Positions 62,656 to 64,000 of a DNA stretch of 64,000 nt are shown here, one piece after another. Location: NCBI GenBank assembly GCA_026261815.1, contig JAMPIT010000848.1, positions 2,666,001 to 2,730,000 of the forward strand, given 5' to 3'. The notes beneath the pieces were generated by a model. That model made no database searches and was not told the DNA's origin. It saw only the letters and a list, made by a program, of their open reading frames with translations. The translations under genes were made by a program, and so were the position numbers. This DNA comes from Monarcha castaneiventris obscurior. Taxonomy: Eukaryota > Chordata > Aves > Passeriformes > Monarchidae. How positions within the stretch are numbered: position 1 is the stretch's first letter; each line of letters starts with the position of its first letter.

Positions 62656-64000
62656 ATCAGTGTCATGACTCATATTTATGCATTTCAATATTTTGGGGTG
62701 GTGTTGTTTATCAGGACAAGTTTTAACATGATGCACCTCTAATCAGCTAATGTTATGCAACATTCTGGAGGAGAGTACAAGCTCTCAGCAGCACAGGCAG
62801 TGAACATGTCAGACAAACATTTTAAAACATTACTAATTCTGCAGCTCGGGGTGGGATTGCTTGAGCAGAGGGGCAGTTCTGTGTGCTGGCAGCTCTGTGG
62901 GGGTTCAGGAGGTGATGCTCAGGCAGCTCCCACAGTGAGGAGCACAGGCAGCCCTGCCTGGAGCTCCAGTCATGCAGGAGGGATGTTTGCCCCACGGGGT
63001 GCTTTGGCAGATGGGGATGCTGAGCTCTGCTGGGTAGGTCCTTGCTGTCTCTGCAGCAACTTCCCTGAGCCTGCAGGCAGGTTTGGGGCTAGGTACATAT
63101 CAATTTATCCACCTTCCTACACAACAGGTGAGGCTAGAGGCTCACTCCTAATTCTGGTGCACTTGCTGCACTTTGAGCTTTCTAGCTCAGAAAAAGATGA
63201 AGCTGACAGTGAGTGGGTGCTGCCTTCCAATGGTGAACTGTTGGCTTCGATGTGGTTTCCCTGAGCAGTTACTAAATCTGTCCTGGAGGGATGACTAACT
63301 GGAGCAGAGACAGAATTCATTCAGGAGTCAGCTTTGGTTAGCAATTCCGGAAGAAACAAAATAGATCTGAGCTTTTAAATGTTGGGAAGGAGCATGGAAA
63401 TCAAAGGGAGGGAGGCTGCCGGCTTTTGTCGTAGCTGGGAAAGCCTGGAGCTCTCACGTACCCTCAGCAACATTACCAGGATATTGTGGAGCCCCAGAAC
63501 AAAGGGAGGGAGTGTTGTGCAGCCGTACCAGGGAGTGTTTGTGTGCACTCCCTCCGTGCTGGCAGCTCTGCACCGGCTGCACAGACCCCTGCATGTGTCT
63601 GACAAACCCAACAACAGGTACCCATGAGCTGGGACTGATGTTTAGCCTTGGTTTTCTCCCCCATAAGGGAAGAAGTCAGCTGTCCACTAAGCCCATAGCA
63701 CCAGCAGTTTTTAATAATTATTAGCACTAAGGTACAGGGGCTGCTGTGCCAGCGTCCTTTTTGCCCAGCTATTCATTTCCTATACCCTCATTTTGTACCA
63801 TTTCCTGCTGTCCACAGGCCAAAAGAGTCTGAGCTTGGATAAATGCTTTGAGCTTTGGCTGACAGCCCTGCCTCGAGAGTTGACAGTTTTTCATTTCACT
63901 AATCACTCTGGCAAAATTTTGAAGAGTCAAACCAGGAAATACCCATCAGCTCTTTCCAGACTGAAAGTTAATTGCCCTTTAATTAAAGAGCCCAGGAAGA
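62656..64000. other. Intergenic downstream of STK4
   Basis: Contains open frames up to 169 codons (62755-63264, +) with no recognisable domain and a composition like random moderately GC-rich DNA. In mammals KCNS1 comes next, but no potassium-channel sequence is seen here. Confidence 0.55.

Noticed and set aside
62755..63264. 169-codon + strand frame after STK4, possibly a next gene
   Set aside because: No domain or similarity recognised, no poly(A) or promoter context. KCNS1, expected from mammalian order, does not match it.

Overview
This window is vertebrate nuclear DNA, most likely from a bird. Three spliced genes can be rebuilt exon by exon from protein similarity, splice sites and reading-frame closure: PABPC1L (+, 3' part only), TOMM34 (-, complete CDS) and STK4/MST1 (+, complete CDS). 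Their order and orientation match the known vertebrate PABPC1L-TOMM34-STK4 neighbourhood. Truncated CR1 LINE pieces and modest intron sizes in the first two genes point to a bird; the CR1 wording looks passerine-like to me, but that is inference from memory.

Layout. 1-9,740: PABPC1L (embryonic/oocyte poly(A)-binding protein) from the end of RRM2 through RRM3, RRM4, the proline-rich linker and the C-terminal MLLE domain, then a short 3'UTR. 9,741-12,330: tail-to-tail intergenic DNA with nothing I can call. 12,330-16,704: TOMM34, seven coding exons on the minus strand, encoding a 299-residue TPR co-chaperone. 16,100-17,450: a GC-rich CpG-island-like block holding a head-to-head promoter, with only 152 bases between the TOMM34 and STK4 start codons. 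16,857-59,702: STK4, eleven coding exons encoding 486 residues, with two very large introns (12.1 and 19.6 kb) before the SARAH-encoding exons. 59,703 to about 62,655: STK4 3'UTR with two candidate poly(A) signals. 62,656-64,000: intergenic, no supported gene.

The three genes do not form one pathway. PABPC1L acts in cytoplasmic mRNA polyadenylation and translation. TOMM34 works with Hsp70/Hsp90 on mitochondrial preproteins. STK4 is the Hippo-pathway kinase. TOMM34 and STK4 probably share regulation through their common promoter block.

No new multi-gene system was found. The best leads are small: an unannotated-looking 54-base in-frame cassette exon candidate in STK4 just before the caspase-site exon, a GC-AG intron in PABPC1L, a four-codon uORF in the STK4 leader, possible truncated STK4 isoforms, and a CR1 remnant with a tiny in-place inversion next to a second CR1 tail in the opposite orientation. 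All coordinates were read by eye. Transcription starts and UTR limits are estimates.
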